From positions 186,001 to 250,000 of the forward strand of contig NZ_AWUK01000012.1 in the NCBI RefSeq assembly GCF_000499205.1: a stretch of 64,000 bases of DNA. Reading direction: 5' to 3'. Positions 9,265 through 19,565 of the stretch are shown piece by piece; position 1 is the first letter of the stretch, and each line of letters starts with the position of its first letter. Source of the DNA: Paenibacillus sp. MAEPY2 (GTDB taxonomy: Bacteria; Bacillota; Bacilli; Paenibacillales; Paenibacillaceae). The notes under the pieces are model-generated. The model ran no database searches and was not told where the DNA came from. It saw nothing but the letters and a program-made list of their open reading frames with translations. The position numbers were made by a program, and so were the translations under genes.

Positions 9265-9583
9265 CAAAACATTGTCTTATCTGGGACTCTCCATGCGTGC
9301 AGGCAAACTTGTAACAGGTGAAGAAATTGTACTTAAAGCGATCCGTTCTTCCGAAGCTAAAATGGTTATTGTTGCGGGTGACGCCTCGGCCAATACACAA
9401 AAGAAATTTCGCGACAAATGCGGGACATATAAAGTTCCACTGGTGATCGGATTTGACCGGGATAGTCTGGGTTCAAGTATCGGTAAAGAAACGCGGGTTG
9501 TTCTTGCAGTAACGGATCGAGGGTTTGCAAAAATGATCTCCAAGCAAGTCGGTATAATGTCGGAGGTGGAGTATATTGAGTAA
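9254..9583 (+). CDS. ylxQ: L7Ae-type ribosomal/RNA-binding protein YlxQ
   Basis: L7Ae/L30e fold protein expected to bind kink-turn RNA. I chose the ATG at 9254, which has ggag 7 bases upstream inside the end of ylxR; 109 residues. Characteristic segments are [31 protein letters not shown] and [14 protein letters not shown]. Its 3' end overlaps the TTG start of infB by 8 bases, so translation of ylxR, ylxQ and infB is probably coupled. Confidence 0.92.
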   Translation: MMNNKTLSYLGLSMRAGKLVTGEEIVLKAIRSSEAKMVIVAGDASANTQKKFRDKCGTYKVPLVIGFDRDSLGSSIGKETRVVLAVTDRGFAKMISKQVGIMSEVEYIE

Positions 9584-12161
9584 ACAGGAAAACAAGGATA
9601 AATTGCGAGTTTATGAATATGCGAAGTCCCTTAATATGAGTAGTAAAGAAATTATAACCATTCTTAAAAAGCTGGATATTCCCGTAAACAATCATATGAG
9701 TGTCATGGAGAATGGTTCAGTCGGTAAGGTGGAACAATTTTTTAAAGATATAAAATCTACTGCGGCTTCCAAACAAAACAACGAAGCAAAATCCGTTGCT
9801 ACTTCGTCAATGCGCAGTGACAAAACAGTGGACAGCAACAAACCGGCCGGCGGAGTGAACACGCCGAAAAGCAATAACACATCCGGTAGTCCCGTACAAA
9901 CAAAAATACAACAGGAAAAGCAGGTAGGTATGAACAATAGACCAAATTCAAACAATAACAATGGCTCCCAAAGACCTAGCGGCCAAGACAGCCGCAACAG
10001 AACGAATTCTTCCCAAGGCTCAAGCCAAGGAGGACAATCGAGTAATCGTCCAAGACCAGCTCAAGGTGGACAAAGCAGCACAGCATCCCGTCCGCAAAGT
10101 ACGGGTCAACGTCCAACGAACAGTGGTGGCGGTCAAACAAGAAGTGCTGGCCCAAACAGCGGTGGCAACACTGGCACTGGCGGCAACCGTACTGGTGGCC
10201 AAGGACAGAGCACGGGACAAGGCCAACGCAGAGGCGGCCAAGGTAATTCAGGCAATAACAACAACAATAGCGGCAATCGTTCAAACAGCGGTGGCGGTGG
10301 ACGTCGTTATGACGACAACCGTGGCGGCAACTTCCGCGGTAACCGTGGTGGCAAGAACAACCGCAACAGAAATCAACAACAGTACCAACAACGTGAGAAA
10401 ATTGATAACACACCTAAGAAAATCATCGTGCGTGGTGACATGACTGTTGGTGAAACAGCGAAGTTGCTCCATAAAGATGCTTCTGAAGTTATCAAAAAAC
10501 TCATCGCAATGGGTGTTATGGCAACGATTAACCAAGAGCTTGATATCGAAACCATCCTGCTGCTTGCTGGAGAGTTCGGTGTTGAGGTTGAAGTGAAAAT
10601 TGTCCTTGAAGATGACCGCTTCGAAACTCTGGAAGAGAATGATGAGCCTGCTGACTTGCAATCTCGTCCACCAGTAGTTACGATCATGGGTCACGTTGAC
10701 CATGGTAAAACAACATTGCTTGATGCGATTCGTTCAACGAATGTAACAGGCGGAGAAGCAGGCGGTATCACACAGCATATCGGTGCTTATCAAGTAGAAA
10801 TTAACAACAAAAAAATCACGTTCCTGGATACACCGGGTCACGAAGCGTTTACCGCTATGCGTGCACGTGGAGCACAGGTTACGGATATTACAATTATTGT
10901 TGTAGCTGCTGATGACGGTGTTATGCCACAAACGGTTGAGGCAATTAACCATGCTAAAGCTGCAGGGCTGCCAATTATCGTAGCTGTCAACAAAATTGAC
11001 AAGCCGGGTGCAGATCCGGATAAAGTAAAACAGGAATTGACCAACTATGAACTCGTTCCGGAAGAGTGGGGCGGCGATACCATCTTTGTTAACGTTTCGG
11101 CGAAACAAAGAATGGGACTGGAAGGTCTGCTTGAAATGATCCTGCTCGTTGCAGAAGTGAACGAGTACAAAGCGAACCCGGACAAACGTGCCCGTGGTAC
11201 AGTGATCGAAGCCGAGCTGGATAAAGGACGTGGCCCAGTTGCCCGTATTCTCGTGCAGCACGGTACACTGAAAGTCGGAGATGCTTTTGTCGCAGGTAAC
11301 TGCTTCGGTCGCGTACGTGCGATGGTGAATGACAAAGGTCGCCGTTTAAAAGAAGCTGGACCTTCAACACCTGTAGAAATTACCGGTCTGACTGAGGTTC
11401 CAGGTGCGGGTGATCCGTTCATGGTGTTTGAGGATGAGCGTAAAGCGCGTTCCATCGCTGACAAACGTGCAATTACACAACGTGAATCCGATCTGGGTAC
11501 TAACACACGTGTAACATTGGATGATCTGTTCCAGCACATCAAAGACGGTGAAATCAAAGATCTGAACGTAATCATTAAAGGTGACGTACAAGGTTCGGTT
11601 GAAGCATTGAAAGGTTCCCTTGCGAAAATCGAAGTTGAAGGTGTGCGCGTGAAAATCATTCACAGCGGCGCTGGTGCGATTACAGAATCCGACATCATTT
11701 TGGCTGCTGCATCGAATGCCATCGTTATCGGTTTCAACGTTCGTCCTGATAACCAGGCGAAATCGACTGCAGATCAAGAGCAAGTAGACATTCGTCTGCA
11801 TCGCGTGATCTACAGTGTTATTGAAGAGATTGAACAAGCGATGAAAGGTATGCTTGATCCGATCTACAAAGAAAAAGTAATCGGTCATGCTGAAGTTCGG
11901 AGCACATTCTCCATCAGTAAAGTGGGTACCATTGCTGGATGTATGGTTACCTCGGGTAAAATTACCCGTTCCGCGGAAGCACGCGTGATTCGTGATGGCA
12001 TCGTCCTTTACGAAGGCAAGCTGGATTCCCTGAAACGCTACAAAGATGATGCCAAAGAAGTAGCCCAAGGCTACGAGTGCGGTATCACGCTGGATAAATA
12101 CAATGATCTCAAAGAGGGCGACGTTATTGAAGCCTTCATTATGGAGACCGTACAACGATAA
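9576..12161 (+). CDS. infB: Translation initiation factor IF-2
   Basis: GTPase that places initiator tRNA on the ribosome. TTG start at 9576 with ggaggt (9562-9567) upstream; 861 residues. Order: a short N-terminal helical domain ([20 protein letters not shown]); a low-complexity stretch rich in Gly, Asn, Gln, Ser and Arg (about residues 80-272); the IF2-N domain ([21 protein letters not shown]); the G domain from about 368 with [17 protein letters not shown] and NKID; then the C-terminal domains. The linker contains RGG-like runs ([17 protein letters not shown]). Confidence 0.97.
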   Translation: MSKQENKDKLRVYEYAKSLNMSSKEIITILKKLDIPVNNHMSVMENGSVGKVEQFFKDIKSTAASKQNNEAKSVATSSMRSDKTVDSNKPAGGVNTPKSNNTSGSPVQTKIQQEKQVGMNNRPNSNNNNGSQRPSGQDSRNRTNSSQGSSQGGQSSNRPRPAQGGQSSTASRPQSTGQRPTNSGGGQTRSAGPNSGGNTGTGGNRTGGQGQSTGQGQRRGGQGNSGNNNNNSGNRSNSGGGGRRYDDNRGGNFRGNRGGKNNRNRNQQQYQQREKIDNTPKKIIVRGDMTVGETAKLLHKDASEVIKKLIAMGVMATINQELDIETILLLAGEFGVEVEVKIVLEDDRFETLEENDEPADLQSRPPVVTIMGHVDHGKTTLLDAIRSTNVTGGEAGGITQHIGAYQVEINNKKITFLDTPGHEAFTAMRARGAQVTDITIIVVAADDGVMPQTVEAINHAKAAGLPIIVAVNKIDKPGADPDKVKQELTNYELVPEEWGGDTIFVNVSAKQRMGLEGLLEMILLVAEVNEYKANPDKRARGTVIEAELDKGRGPVARILVQHGTLKVGDAFVAGNCFGRVRAMVNDKGRRLKEAGPSTPVEITGLTEVPGAGDPFMVFEDERKARSIADKRAITQRESDLGTNTRVTLDDLFQHIKDGEIKDLNVIIKGDVQGSVEALKGSLAKIEVEGVRVKIIHSGAGAITESDIILAAASNAIVIGFNVRPDNQAKSTADQEQVDIRLHRVIYSVIEEIEQAMKGMLDPIYKEKVIGHAEVRSTFSISKVGTIAGCMVTSGKITRSAEARVIRDGIVLYEGKLDSLKRYKDDAKEVAQGYECGITLDKYNDLKEGDVIEAFIMETVQR

Positions 12162-12186
12162 GCAAGGAAGCATGAGGTGAACAACA

Positions 12187-12546
12187 ATGGCTAAGGTTCG
12201 TACAGGTAGAGTGAGCGAGCAGATCAAGAAAGAATTAAGTCTGCTCATCCAATCTGAACTGAAAGATCCTCGTATCGGCTTTATTACCGTAACGGGAGTC
12301 GAAGTAACAGGGGACTTGTCGCAAGCCAAGGTTTATCTGAGTGTCTTCGGTGAACAGGAACAAAAGGATAACTCGCTTAAAGCGCTGGCCAAAGCAAATG
12401 GATTTTTGCGTACCGAACTGGGCAAGCGTATCCGTTTTCGACATGTTCCCGAGTTGATATTCAAGATCGACGAATCCATCGCATATGGCAGCCGGATCGA
12501 GAAGCTGCTTGGTGATATCGGTACCGACAAGAACGAATCCAAGTAA
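12187..12546 (+). CDS. rbfA: Ribosome-binding factor A
   Basis: Binds the 30S subunit during 16S rRNA maturation. 119 residues, normal length, with an aggtga ribosome binding site upstream of the ATG. Family sequence is clear: RVSEQIKKELSLLIQSELKD, FITVTGVEVTGDLSQAKVYL, and RIRFRHVPELIFKIDESIAYG with line breaks. Lies 25 bases after infB, in the conserved infB-rbfA-nrnA-truB-ribF order. Confidence 0.97.
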   Translation: MAKVRTGRVSEQIKKELSLLIQSELKDPRIGFITVTGVEVTGDLSQAKVYLSVFGEQEQKDNSLKALAKANGFLRTELGKRIRFRHVPELIFKIDESIAYGSRIEKLLGDIGTDKNESK

Positions 12547-12565
12547 CAGAATAAAGGAGACGGCA

Positions 12566-13543
12566 ATGCACACTTATGAACAGGCGCTTCAGGACGGAAA
12601 GCAATTTCTGCTGGAGCATGATGATTACCTGGTCGTGTCGCATGTACAGCCGGACGGTGACGCAGTCAGCTCGACGGTAACGGTGGGCTGGCTGCTGTCA
12701 TGTCTGGGTAAGACATTCACGATGATTAATGAAGGTGAAATTCCTCAGCGCATGCATTTTTTGTGGGAAGCTGGCAAGATCGTGAACATGACCGAACAAC
12801 CACCGGAGCGGAAATATAAAGCGATAATCTGTGTGGATTGTGCAGACTTTTCCAGAGTAGGTCTGACTCGTCATTATTTCGAAGAAGATGCTGTCATTTT
12901 AAATATTGATCATCATCCGACGAATGACGCATATGGCACAGTAAACATCATTAAGCCAGACGCGGCAGCAACGGCTGAAATTCTGTTTGATTTCCTTAAT
13001 CTTTTCCCAGTGAAATGGAATAAAGATGTGGCTACAGCAGTATATACAGGATTGCTAACAGACACAGGTGGATTCCGCTATGCCAATACGAGTCCTAATG
13101 TGATGACCACCGCATCCAAATTGCTTGAACATGGTGTGGACGGGCCTTATCTCGCACAAATTTTACTAGAGCAGGTGACGCTTCCCCAAGTACGTATATT
13201 GAATCAGGCACTCTCAAGTCTGCAAATGACGGACGATGGCAAAATTGCTTGGGTAGTCATTACGCCAGAAGATATGATCGCTTGTGGTGCAGCCAATGAA
13301 GATCTTGAAGGGGTAGTCAATTACCCGCGTAACATTCAAGGTGTGGAAGTGGGTATCTTCTTCAAAGTGATCAATGATAATGCCGTAAAAGTATCTCTTC
13401 GGTCGGCTGGCAAGGTTGATGTTGCTTCGCTTGCACAGAACTTTGGTGGAGGCGGACATGTCCTCGCTGCTGGATGTCGCGTGGAAGGTAAGTTGGAAGA
13501 TATCGTCGCACTAGTGCTGAAGCAGGTGAATACTCAATGGTAA
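12566..13543 (+). CDS. nrnA: DHH-family nanoRNase/pAp phosphatase NrnA
   Basis: Degrades very short RNA oligomers and dephosphorylates 3'-phosphoadenosine 5'-phosphate. ATG at 12566 follows aaaggag (12553-12559); 325 residues. The DHH phosphoesterase motifs are intact: HVQPDGDAVSS, CVDCADFSRVG, NIDHHPTND, and the DHHA1 signature FGGGGHVLAAGC. The stop overlaps the truB start by 7 bases. Confidence 0.94.
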   Translation: MHTYEQALQDGKQFLLEHDDYLVVSHVQPDGDAVSSTVTVGWLLSCLGKTFTMINEGEIPQRMHFLWEAGKIVNMTEQPPERKYKAIICVDCADFSRVGLTRHYFEEDAVILNIDHHPTNDAYGTVNIIKPDAAATAEILFDFLNLFPVKWNKDVATAVYTGLLTDTGGFRYANTSPNVMTTASKLLEHGVDGPYLAQILLEQVTLPQVRILNQALSSLQMTDDGKIAWVVITPEDMIACGAANEDLEGVVNYPRNIQGVEVGIFFKVINDNAVKVSLRSAGKVDVASLAQNFGGGGHVLAAGCRVEGKLEDIVALVLKQVNTQW

Positions 13544-14460
13544 AACCATTTGAAGGCGTACTTCCGGTGTACAAACCAGCGGGATTTACGTCTCATGATG
13601 TTGTGGCCAAAATGCGTCGCATTCTCAAAATGAAACGTATTGGTCATACAGGCACATTGGACCCGCAAGTTACTGGCGTACTTCCACTCTGCCTTGGACG
13701 GGCAACACGTGTGGTGGAGTACATGCAGGAGCTCCCCAAGGAATACCTGGCAACGCTACGACTGGGTCTGTCTACAGACACCGAGGATATGACGGGTGAG
13801 GTTATTGAGCGGTCAGAGAAGGCTGTTGAGGTAACACAGGAGCAGGTTCAGCATGTGCTGGAACAATTCCTGGGTACCATCTCTCAGGTTCCACCTATGT
13901 ATTCGGCGGTCAAAGTGGATGGGAAACGTCTCTACGAGCTTGCTCGTGAAGGGAAAACGGTAGAGCGCAAAAGTCGTGAAGTTACGATCTATGAACTGGA
14001 ATTGACAGGAATTGAGAAACAAGGCGACACCACGGATATATCGTTTCGTGCTCTATGTTCCAAAGGGACGTATATTCGAACCTTATGTGTGGATATCGGC
14101 AGGAAATTAGGATATCCGTCCACAATGCTACAATTGGAGCGCACGATATCGGCTGGCATTTCCGCAGAACACTGCCTCCGCTTTGAAGAAGTGGAACAAC
14201 GCATGATGGATGGAACGTTAGCCGAGGTGCTGATTCCGGTTGATGAAGCCATTTCTTCCATTCCGGCACATAAGGTTGGTGCTGATCAGGCCAAGGGAGC
14301 ACTTCAAGGCCAGAAATTGTCGGCGCGTTTGCTCGAACCGCCTGCTGAGCAACCTGGTCTATTGCGGTTATATGATCAGGATGGGACGTTTCTGGGGATA
14401 TTTGAGCGGGATGAATTGAAAGCAACGGTGAGAGCTGTTAAAGTCTTTTTACCGGAATAA
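13537..14460 (+). CDS. truB: tRNA pseudouridine-55 synthase
   Basis: Makes pseudouridine 55 in the T-loop of tRNAs. 307 residues. The catalytic aspartate lies in GHTGTLDPQVTGVLPLCLG; YSAVKVDGKRLYELAREG and SKGTYIRTLCVDIGRKLG are further family motifs. Starts within the end of nrnA and ends 60 bases before ribF. Confidence 0.97.
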   Translation: MVKPFEGVLPVYKPAGFTSHDVVAKMRRILKMKRIGHTGTLDPQVTGVLPLCLGRATRVVEYMQELPKEYLATLRLGLSTDTEDMTGEVIERSEKAVEVTQEQVQHVLEQFLGTISQVPPMYSAVKVDGKRLYELAREGKTVERKSREVTIYELELTGIEKQGDTTDISFRALCSKGTYIRTLCVDIGRKLGYPSTMLQLERTISAGISAEHCLRFEEVEQRMMDGTLAEVLIPVDEAISSIPAHKVGADQAKGALQGQKLSARLLEPPAEQPGLLRLYDQDGTFLGIFERDELKATVRAVKVFLPE

Positions 14461-14520
14461 AGAGGTTCCTGGTTTGAGTGGTGGTACTCAAGCCTGGCCT
14501 ATCAAGTGAAATGCAGGTGA

Positions 14521-15465
14521 ATGATTGTGAAAACCGTAATGCTAACCTATCCGCAGACGTTACATTCGGCTGTTCAGGGCACACAACCCCAAGTGCTCGC
14601 GATCGGCCAATTTGACGGGCTGCATCTCGGACATGCAAGTGTCATTTTGTCAGCTGTCCGCATTGCACGCGAAACGGGCATGCAGGCAGCGGTGATGACC
14701 TTTCATCCTCATCCGAAGGAAGTTATGCGCAAAGGGGATTACGAGGGTTATCTTACTCCCTTGAGAGATAAAGAAGACATCCTGTCTGAAATGGGTGTAG
14801 ACGTACTCTATGTGGTAGAATTCAATGAGTCGTTTTCAAAATTGACGCCGCAGCAATTCGCACATGACCTGCTGCTTCCGCTTCAGACTCGAACAGCCGT
14901 AGTTGGTTTTGACTTCCGCTTCGGTCACAAGGGAGCAGGAGATGAGCAGCTTCTTCGCACATTGGGAGAAGGCCAAATGACGGTGGAAACGGTACCTCCA
15001 TTCCTGTTAAACGGGGAGAAGGTGAGCAGTTCTCTTATTCGTGGCCTGTTGAAGCGGGGAGAAATGGACGAAGCCAGTCAGTGGCTCGGACGACCTTACA
15101 GCATCAGGGGAACAGTGATTCATGGAGAGAAACGTGGACGGACCATTGGGTTTCCTACCGCTAACCTTGAACTCACGGATCATTATGTTACGCCAGCAAA
15201 AGGCGTCTACGCTGTTCGGGTGCAGTATGGGGAGCAGGAACTGCGTGGCGTCATGAATCTTGGTGTGAAACCTACCTTTCACGAAAGCGGGATGAAACCT
15301 ACGTTTGAAGTGCACTTGCTTGATTTTGATGGGCTGTTATATGATCAGGAATTAAAGGTTGAGCTCGTTCACTACATTCGTGCAGAACGGAAGTTTGAAT
15401 CCATTGATGCATTGATCAGTCAGATTCGTGAAGATGCATTAACCGCCGCCCGCCTGTTATCTTGA
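14521..15465 (+). CDS. ribF: Bifunctional riboflavin kinase/FMN adenylyltransferase
   Basis: Converts riboflavin to FMN and then FAD. 314 residues. The N-terminal adenylyltransferase half has GQFDGLHLGHASVI and FHPHPKEV; the C-terminal kinase half has GRTIGFPTANLEL and GVMNLGVKPTF. An aggtga site precedes the ATG. Last gene of the rimP operon; a new promoter serves rpsO downstream. Called ribC in B. subtilis. Confidence 0.96.
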   Translation: MIVKTVMLTYPQTLHSAVQGTQPQVLAIGQFDGLHLGHASVILSAVRIARETGMQAAVMTFHPHPKEVMRKGDYEGYLTPLRDKEDILSEMGVDVLYVVEFNESFSKLTPQQFAHDLLLPLQTRTAVVGFDFRFGHKGAGDEQLLRTLGEGQMTVETVPPFLLNGEKVSSSLIRGLLKRGEMDEASQWLGRPYSIRGTVIHGEKRGRTIGFPTANLELTDHYVTPAKGVYAVRVQYGEQELRGVMNLGVKPTFHESGMKPTFEVHLLDFDGLLYDQELKVELVHYIRAERKFESIDALISQIREDALTAARLLS

Positions 15466-15491
15466 GGTCCAGGATAAAATACAGGTTTACA

Positions 15492-15521
15492 TTTACTTTG
15501 TCTGGGCAACTATGATATAAT
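15492..15521 (+). promoter_or_regulatory. rpsO promoter and leader
   Basis: TTTACT/TTACTT near 15492-15498 and TATAAT at 15516-15521 (17-18 base spacer). The roughly 100-base leader up to rpsO contains a GC-rich segment (about 15566-15598). In other bacteria S15 represses its own mRNA through leader structure; this leader could do so, but I cannot assign a known fold. Confidence 0.65.
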
Positions 15522-15624
15522 GTACTACGTTGTCGTTTGAGACAACAAATAACCTTGGCTTGGTTGCTTGCTCTCACCGGCGGCGACGAGGCTAATGGCG
15601 ATTATAATGAAGGAGGTGAATAGG

Positions 15625-15894
15625 ATGGCATTGACTCAAGAACGTAAACAACAACTGATCGACGAGCACAAAACTCATGAGTCCGATACTGGATCACCTG
15701 AGGTGCAAGTTGCTATCCTTACGGAAAACATCAAAAGTTTGACAGACCACTTGCGTACGCACAAGAAGGACCACCACTCACGTCGTGGACTTTTGAAAAT
15801 GGTAGGTCAACGTCGTAAGCTTTTGGCTTACGTTAAAAACAAAGATGTTAAACGTTACAGCGCACTGATCGAAAAACTCGGATTGCGTCGTTAA
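15625..15894 (+). CDS. rpsO: Ribosomal protein uS15
   Basis: Small-subunit protein that binds 16S rRNA helix 22. ATG at 15625 behind a very strong aaggaggtga (from 15611); 89 residues, exactly the family length. Conserved [16 protein letters not shown] and [20 protein letters not shown] are present. Own promoter upstream, terminator downstream. Confidence 0.98.
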   Translation: MALTQERKQQLIDEHKTHESDTGSPEVQVAILTENIKSLTDHLRTHKKDHHSRRGLLKMVGQRRKLLAYVKNKDVKRYSALIEKLGLRR

Positions 15895-15917
15895 TTATCG
15901 TACATGTTTTCTAAATC

Positions 15918-15984
15918 AACCTGGCTGTTATCCGTCATTCCTTTGTCTAAAAGGACAAGCGGAGCTTACAGCCGGGTTGTTTTG
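15918..15984 (+). terminator. rpsO terminator
   Basis: Stem 15918-15928 with 15968-15978 (one G-T pair) around a loop that itself holds a small hairpin (TTGTC/GACAA), followed by gttttg. A second terminator-like stem (16019-16024 with 16029-16034, then ttttgtttt) comes shortly after, before pnp. Confidence 0.7.
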
Positions 15985-16146
15985 TAGATGAACATGTTGC
16001 CATATATTTGTAGCTGACGGCTCCGCAAGGAGCTTTTGTTTTGCAAGTGAGCATGTTGCTGTGGAGTTAATGAATGCAGGACAAGCAGGAAATACTGTGA
16101 AAATGCAGAATCCATTGTGTTAGGAACGATTAAAAGGAGGGATTTC

Positions 16147-18249
16147 ATGGAACAGCGTGTTGAAATGCAGCTTGGTGGAAGAACGCTTACGCTTGAAACA
16201 GGGCGTTTGGCCAAGCAGGCTAATGCTGCCGTTAAGGTAACATACGGAGATACCGTTGTATTGTGTACCGTAACAGCATCAAGTGAGCCTAAAGATCTGG
16301 ACTTTTTCCCATTAACGGTAAACTATGAAGAAAGATTGTATGCCGTAGGTAAAATCCCAGGTGGATTTATTAAACGTGAAGGCAGACCGAGTGAGAAAGC
16401 GATTCTTTCGAGCCGTCTGACAGACCGTCCGATTCGTCCTTTGTTCCCGGAAGGTTTCCGTAATGATGTACAAGTTCTTAATATCGTTATGAGTGTGGAT
16501 CAGGACTGCGAACCGCAAATTGCTGCCATGATTGGTACATCGGCTGCACTGAGCATTTCGGATGTTCCATTTAGCGGACCGATTGGTGGCGTGAAAGTTG
16601 GACGTATTGATGGCGAGTTCATCATCAACCCAACGATTGCACAGCTTGAGATAAGTGAGATTGAACTCGTTGTTGCAGGAACCAAAGATGCCATCATGAT
16701 GGTTGAAGCTGAAGCGAACGAAGTTCCGGAAGAAGTAATGCTTGAAGCAATCATGTTCGGACATGACGAGATCAAAAATATTGTTGCGGTCATTGAACAA
16801 CTCGTACAAGTGGCTGGTAAAGAGAAAATGGCTGTGAAATTGCATACCGTTAATGCTGAAGTTAACAGCAGTGTACGTGAGTTCGCCAGTGCTCGTCTGG
16901 TTGAAGCTGTTAAAATTGCTGAGAAACATGCACGTCAGGATGCAATCGATGTTGTGAATGACGAAACTGTTGCTCACTTCGAAGAGAAGTATATTGAGAC
17001 TCCTGAACTGCTCAAAGATGTAAAAGAAGTGCTGCACGATATCGTTAAAGAAGAAGTGCGCCGTCTTATCACACATGACAAAGTTCGTCCGGATGGACGT
17101 GGACTCGCTGAGATCCGTCCAATTGAATGTGATACTTCCCTGCTGCCACGTACTCACGGTTCAGGTCTGTTCACTCGTGGTCAAACACAAGCGCTCAGCA
17201 TTTGTACACTTGGTGCACTGGGTGATGTTCAGATTTTGGACGGAATCAGTCTTGAAGAAACGAAACGTTTCATGCATCACTACAACTTCCCGCCGTTCAG
17301 CGTAGGTGAAGCTCGTCCACTGCGTGCTCCAGGCCGTCGTGAAATCGGACATGGTGCTCTGGGTGAGCGTGCTCTTTCCAAAGTAATTCCTTCCGAAACG
17401 GACTTCCCATACACGATTCGTTTGGTATCCGAAGTACTGGAATCCAACGGTTCTACTTCCCAGGCAAGTATTTGTGCCAGCACATTGGCTATGATGGACG
17501 CAGGTGTACCAATCAAAGCTCCAGTAGCGGGTGTAGCTATGGGTCTGATCAAAGACGGAGATCATGTATCCATTCTGAGTGATATTCAAGGTATGGAAGA
17601 TCACCTCGGTGACATGGACTTCAAAGTAGCAGGAACACCTGATGGTGTAACAGCTATTCAAATGGACATCAAAATCGATGGTATTGATCGTCAAATTTTG
17701 TCCGAAGCATTGGCTCAAGCCAAAGAAGGCCGTATGCACATCTTGAGCAAAATGACTGAAGTGATGAAAACTCCACGTGAGCAATTGTCACAATACGCCC
17801 CTAAAATTACAACAATGCATATCAATCCGGACAAAATCCGCGATGTTATCGGTGCAGGTGGTAAAATTATCAATAAAATCATCGAGGAAACCGGTGTTAA
17901 AATTGATATTGAACAGGATGGACGTGTCTTTATCGCTTCTTCCAACCAAGAGATGAATGATAAAGCCAAATCGATCATCGAAGGGATCGTGCGCGAAGTA
18001 CTGGTCGGCGAGATTTATGTCGGTAAAGTAAAACGTGTTGAGAAGTTTGGTGCATTCGTTGAAGTGTTGCCGAACAAAGAAGGTTTGGTACACATCTCTC
18101 AACTGTCCACTGAGCGTGTTGCTAAAGTGGAAGATGTGGTTGCCATTGGTGATTCCATTACGGTAAAAGTAACGGAAATTGATCCACAAGGGCGTATCAA
18201 CTTGTCCCGCAAAGCTGTATTGACTGCCGAAGCTCCGGCTCAATCCTAG
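16147..18249 (+). CDS. pnp: Polyribonucleotide nucleotidyltransferase (PNPase)
   Basis: Phosphorolytic 3'-5' exoribonuclease, major mRNA decay enzyme. ATG at 16147 follows aaaaggaggg by 6 bases; 700 residues. Two RNase PH domains ([40 protein letters not shown]), then a KH domain ([18 protein letters not shown], about 561-620) and an S1 domain ([20 protein letters not shown], about 620-690). Lies after rpsO in the usual order. Confidence 0.98.
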   Translation: MEQRVEMQLGGRTLTLETGRLAKQANAAVKVTYGDTVVLCTVTASSEPKDLDFFPLTVNYEERLYAVGKIPGGFIKREGRPSEKAILSSRLTDRPIRPLFPEGFRNDVQVLNIVMSVDQDCEPQIAAMIGTSAALSISDVPFSGPIGGVKVGRIDGEFIINPTIAQLEISEIELVVAGTKDAIMMVEAEANEVPEEVMLEAIMFGHDEIKNIVAVIEQLVQVAGKEKMAVKLHTVNAEVNSSVREFASARLVEAVKIAEKHARQDAIDVVNDETVAHFEEKYIETPELLKDVKEVLHDIVKEEVRRLITHDKVRPDGRGLAEIRPIECDTSLLPRTHGSGLFTRGQTQALSICTLGALGDVQILDGISLEETKRFMHHYNFPPFSVGEARPLRAPGRREIGHGALGERALSKVIPSETDFPYTIRLVSEVLESNGSTSQASICASTLAMMDAGVPIKAPVAGVAMGLIKDGDHVSILSDIQGMEDHLGDMDFKVAGTPDGVTAIQMDIKIDGIDRQILSEALAQAKEGRMHILSKMTEVMKTPREQLSQYAPKITTMHINPDKIRDVIGAGGKIINKIIEETGVKIDIEQDGRVFIASSNQEMNDKAKSIIEGIVREVLVGEIYVGKVKRVEKFGAFVEVLPNKEGLVHISQLSTERVAKVEDVVAIGDSITVKVTEIDPQGRINLSRKAVLTAEAPAQS

Positions 18250-18287
18250 GCTGCGTGCCATCGTTTTTTAAAAGATAGATTGAATGA

Positions 18288-18322
18288 AGAGACAGAATGT
18301 GAATTTCTGGCTCTTTTTTTAT
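18288..18322 (+). terminator. pnp terminator
   Basis: Stem 18288-18297 with 18305-18314 (one mismatch), 7-base loop, followed directly by a long T-run. Confidence 0.75.
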
Positions 18323-18413
18323 CGTTTAAATACTTTTTTTGAAATCGCTTGTTTATCCATTAAAGCCTTTGAATCCAGCTTTGAAGATCGTTTACATGAA
18401 CAGCCTGTTTTAT

Positions 18414-18442
18414 TCATATTCTTGCCCTTGTCCTCATATGAT
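18414..18442 (+). promoter_or_regulatory. Candidate SigE promoter of ylxY
   Basis: TCATATT (18414-18420), 14-base spacer, CATATGAT (18435-18442). The -35 box matches the B. subtilis SigE consensus KMATATT fully, the spacer is the canonical 14, and the -10 box matches CATACAnT at all but two positions. It lies 29 bases before the ylxY start. Confidence 0.65.
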
Positions 18443-18471
18443 GGGGACAAAGACGGCGGGAGGATGGAGCT

Positions 18472-19467
18472 GTGAAAAACCAATCCAAAATGCTGGCGGC
18501 TGTCATGGTAGGCATGACAGCTGTCATACTGATCGGACAAGTGGGCAGTGTACGTACATACATTACGGAAATTCGTGATGGGCCAGGCACGCAAAATGCA
18601 TTTGATATGTTTAAAGAGGCAACCGGAGAAGATCAGCTGTTGTCGGCGATCCGGGATAAAGCAGCCGAAACGAAAATCGCTCCGGTAAATGCCAGGGTGG
18701 ATCGGGTTTGGAAAGCGATACCCGGGTATAACGGGATAGAGATCGATGTGGAGGCCACGTATCGCAAGGCGCTTGGTGGGACGCTGAATACGAAGATAGC
18801 ATATGTCTATCGGCAGACTGAACCTGAAATTCAGCTTAAAGATTTGGGTGCACACCCGATTTATCGGGGAAATCCCGAAAAACCCATGGTATCATTTATG
18901 ATAAATGTAGCATGGGGCAATGAATTCATTATCCCGATGCTAGATACGCTTGATGCTGAAAAAGTCAAAGCTACTTTTTTTCTGGATGGAAGCTGGTTGA
19001 GCAAAAACGAGGAACTGGCCAAAGAAATCCAAAAGCGTGGACATGAGTTATCGAATCACGCATACTCACATCCAAACATGAGTCGGTTGAGTACGGAGCG
19101 GGCCAAGTTGGAAATCAGTAAAACAGAGGATCTGCTCAAAGAAAAGTTGGGTGTGGAGAACCACTGGTTTGCTCCGCCATCCGGTGATTTTAATCAACAA
19201 ACAGTCGACATTGCTTCCGGCATGGGACTGCAAACGGTACTTTGGACTCTGGATACCGTGGATTGGCGCAAACCGAGTTCTGATTCTGTTGTCGCCAAGA
19301 TCGCCAAAAACGTGGAAGCCGGCACATTAATTCTAATGCATCCTACGGCTGCTTCTTCAGGAGCTCTAAAAGGAATGATTGATTCCATACGGGCCAAGGG
19401 TTTGACGCTTGGAACCGTTAGTCAAACGTTGTCATCCGAGCGATTGAAGGGTTCAGCGGTTGAGTGA
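18472..19467 (+). CDS. ylxY: YlxY-like polysaccharide deacetylase-family protein, altered active site
   Basis: 331 residues, GTG start with gggagg (18458-18463) upstream. An N-terminal hydrophobic segment (MLAAVMVGMTAVILIGQVG) suggests membrane anchoring or export. The NodB-like domain covers about 140-320. Motifs 2, 4 and 5 are recognisable (SNHAYSHPN; LDTVDW; LILMHP). Motif 1, normally TFDDG, reads INVAWGNE, and the Arg of motif 3 is replaced (FAPPSG), so the catalytic aspartates are missing and deacetylase activity is doubtful. Order pnp-ylxY-mlpA matches B. subtilis, and a SigE-like promoter supports a mother-cell sporulation role. Confidence 0.88.
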   Translation: MKNQSKMLAAVMVGMTAVILIGQVGSVRTYITEIRDGPGTQNAFDMFKEATGEDQLLSAIRDKAAETKIAPVNARVDRVWKAIPGYNGIEIDVEATYRKALGGTLNTKIAYVYRQTEPEIQLKDLGAHPIYRGNPEKPMVSFMINVAWGNEFIIPMLDTLDAEKVKATFFLDGSWLSKNEELAKEIQKRGHELSNHAYSHPNMSRLSTERAKLEISKTEDLLKEKLGVENHWFAPPSGDFNQQTVDIASGMGLQTVLWTLDTVDWRKPSSDSVVAKIAKNVEAGTLILMHPTAASSGALKGMIDSIRAKGLTLGTVSQTLSSERLKGSAVE

Positions 19468-19565
19468 ATGATGTTTTTTTGTTAATATCAAACAGTTGGA
19501 ACCAAATGTCGATTTCGATCTCGCGTTGAAATCTAGGCAATTATAGAGATGTAGGAGGGCCAACC

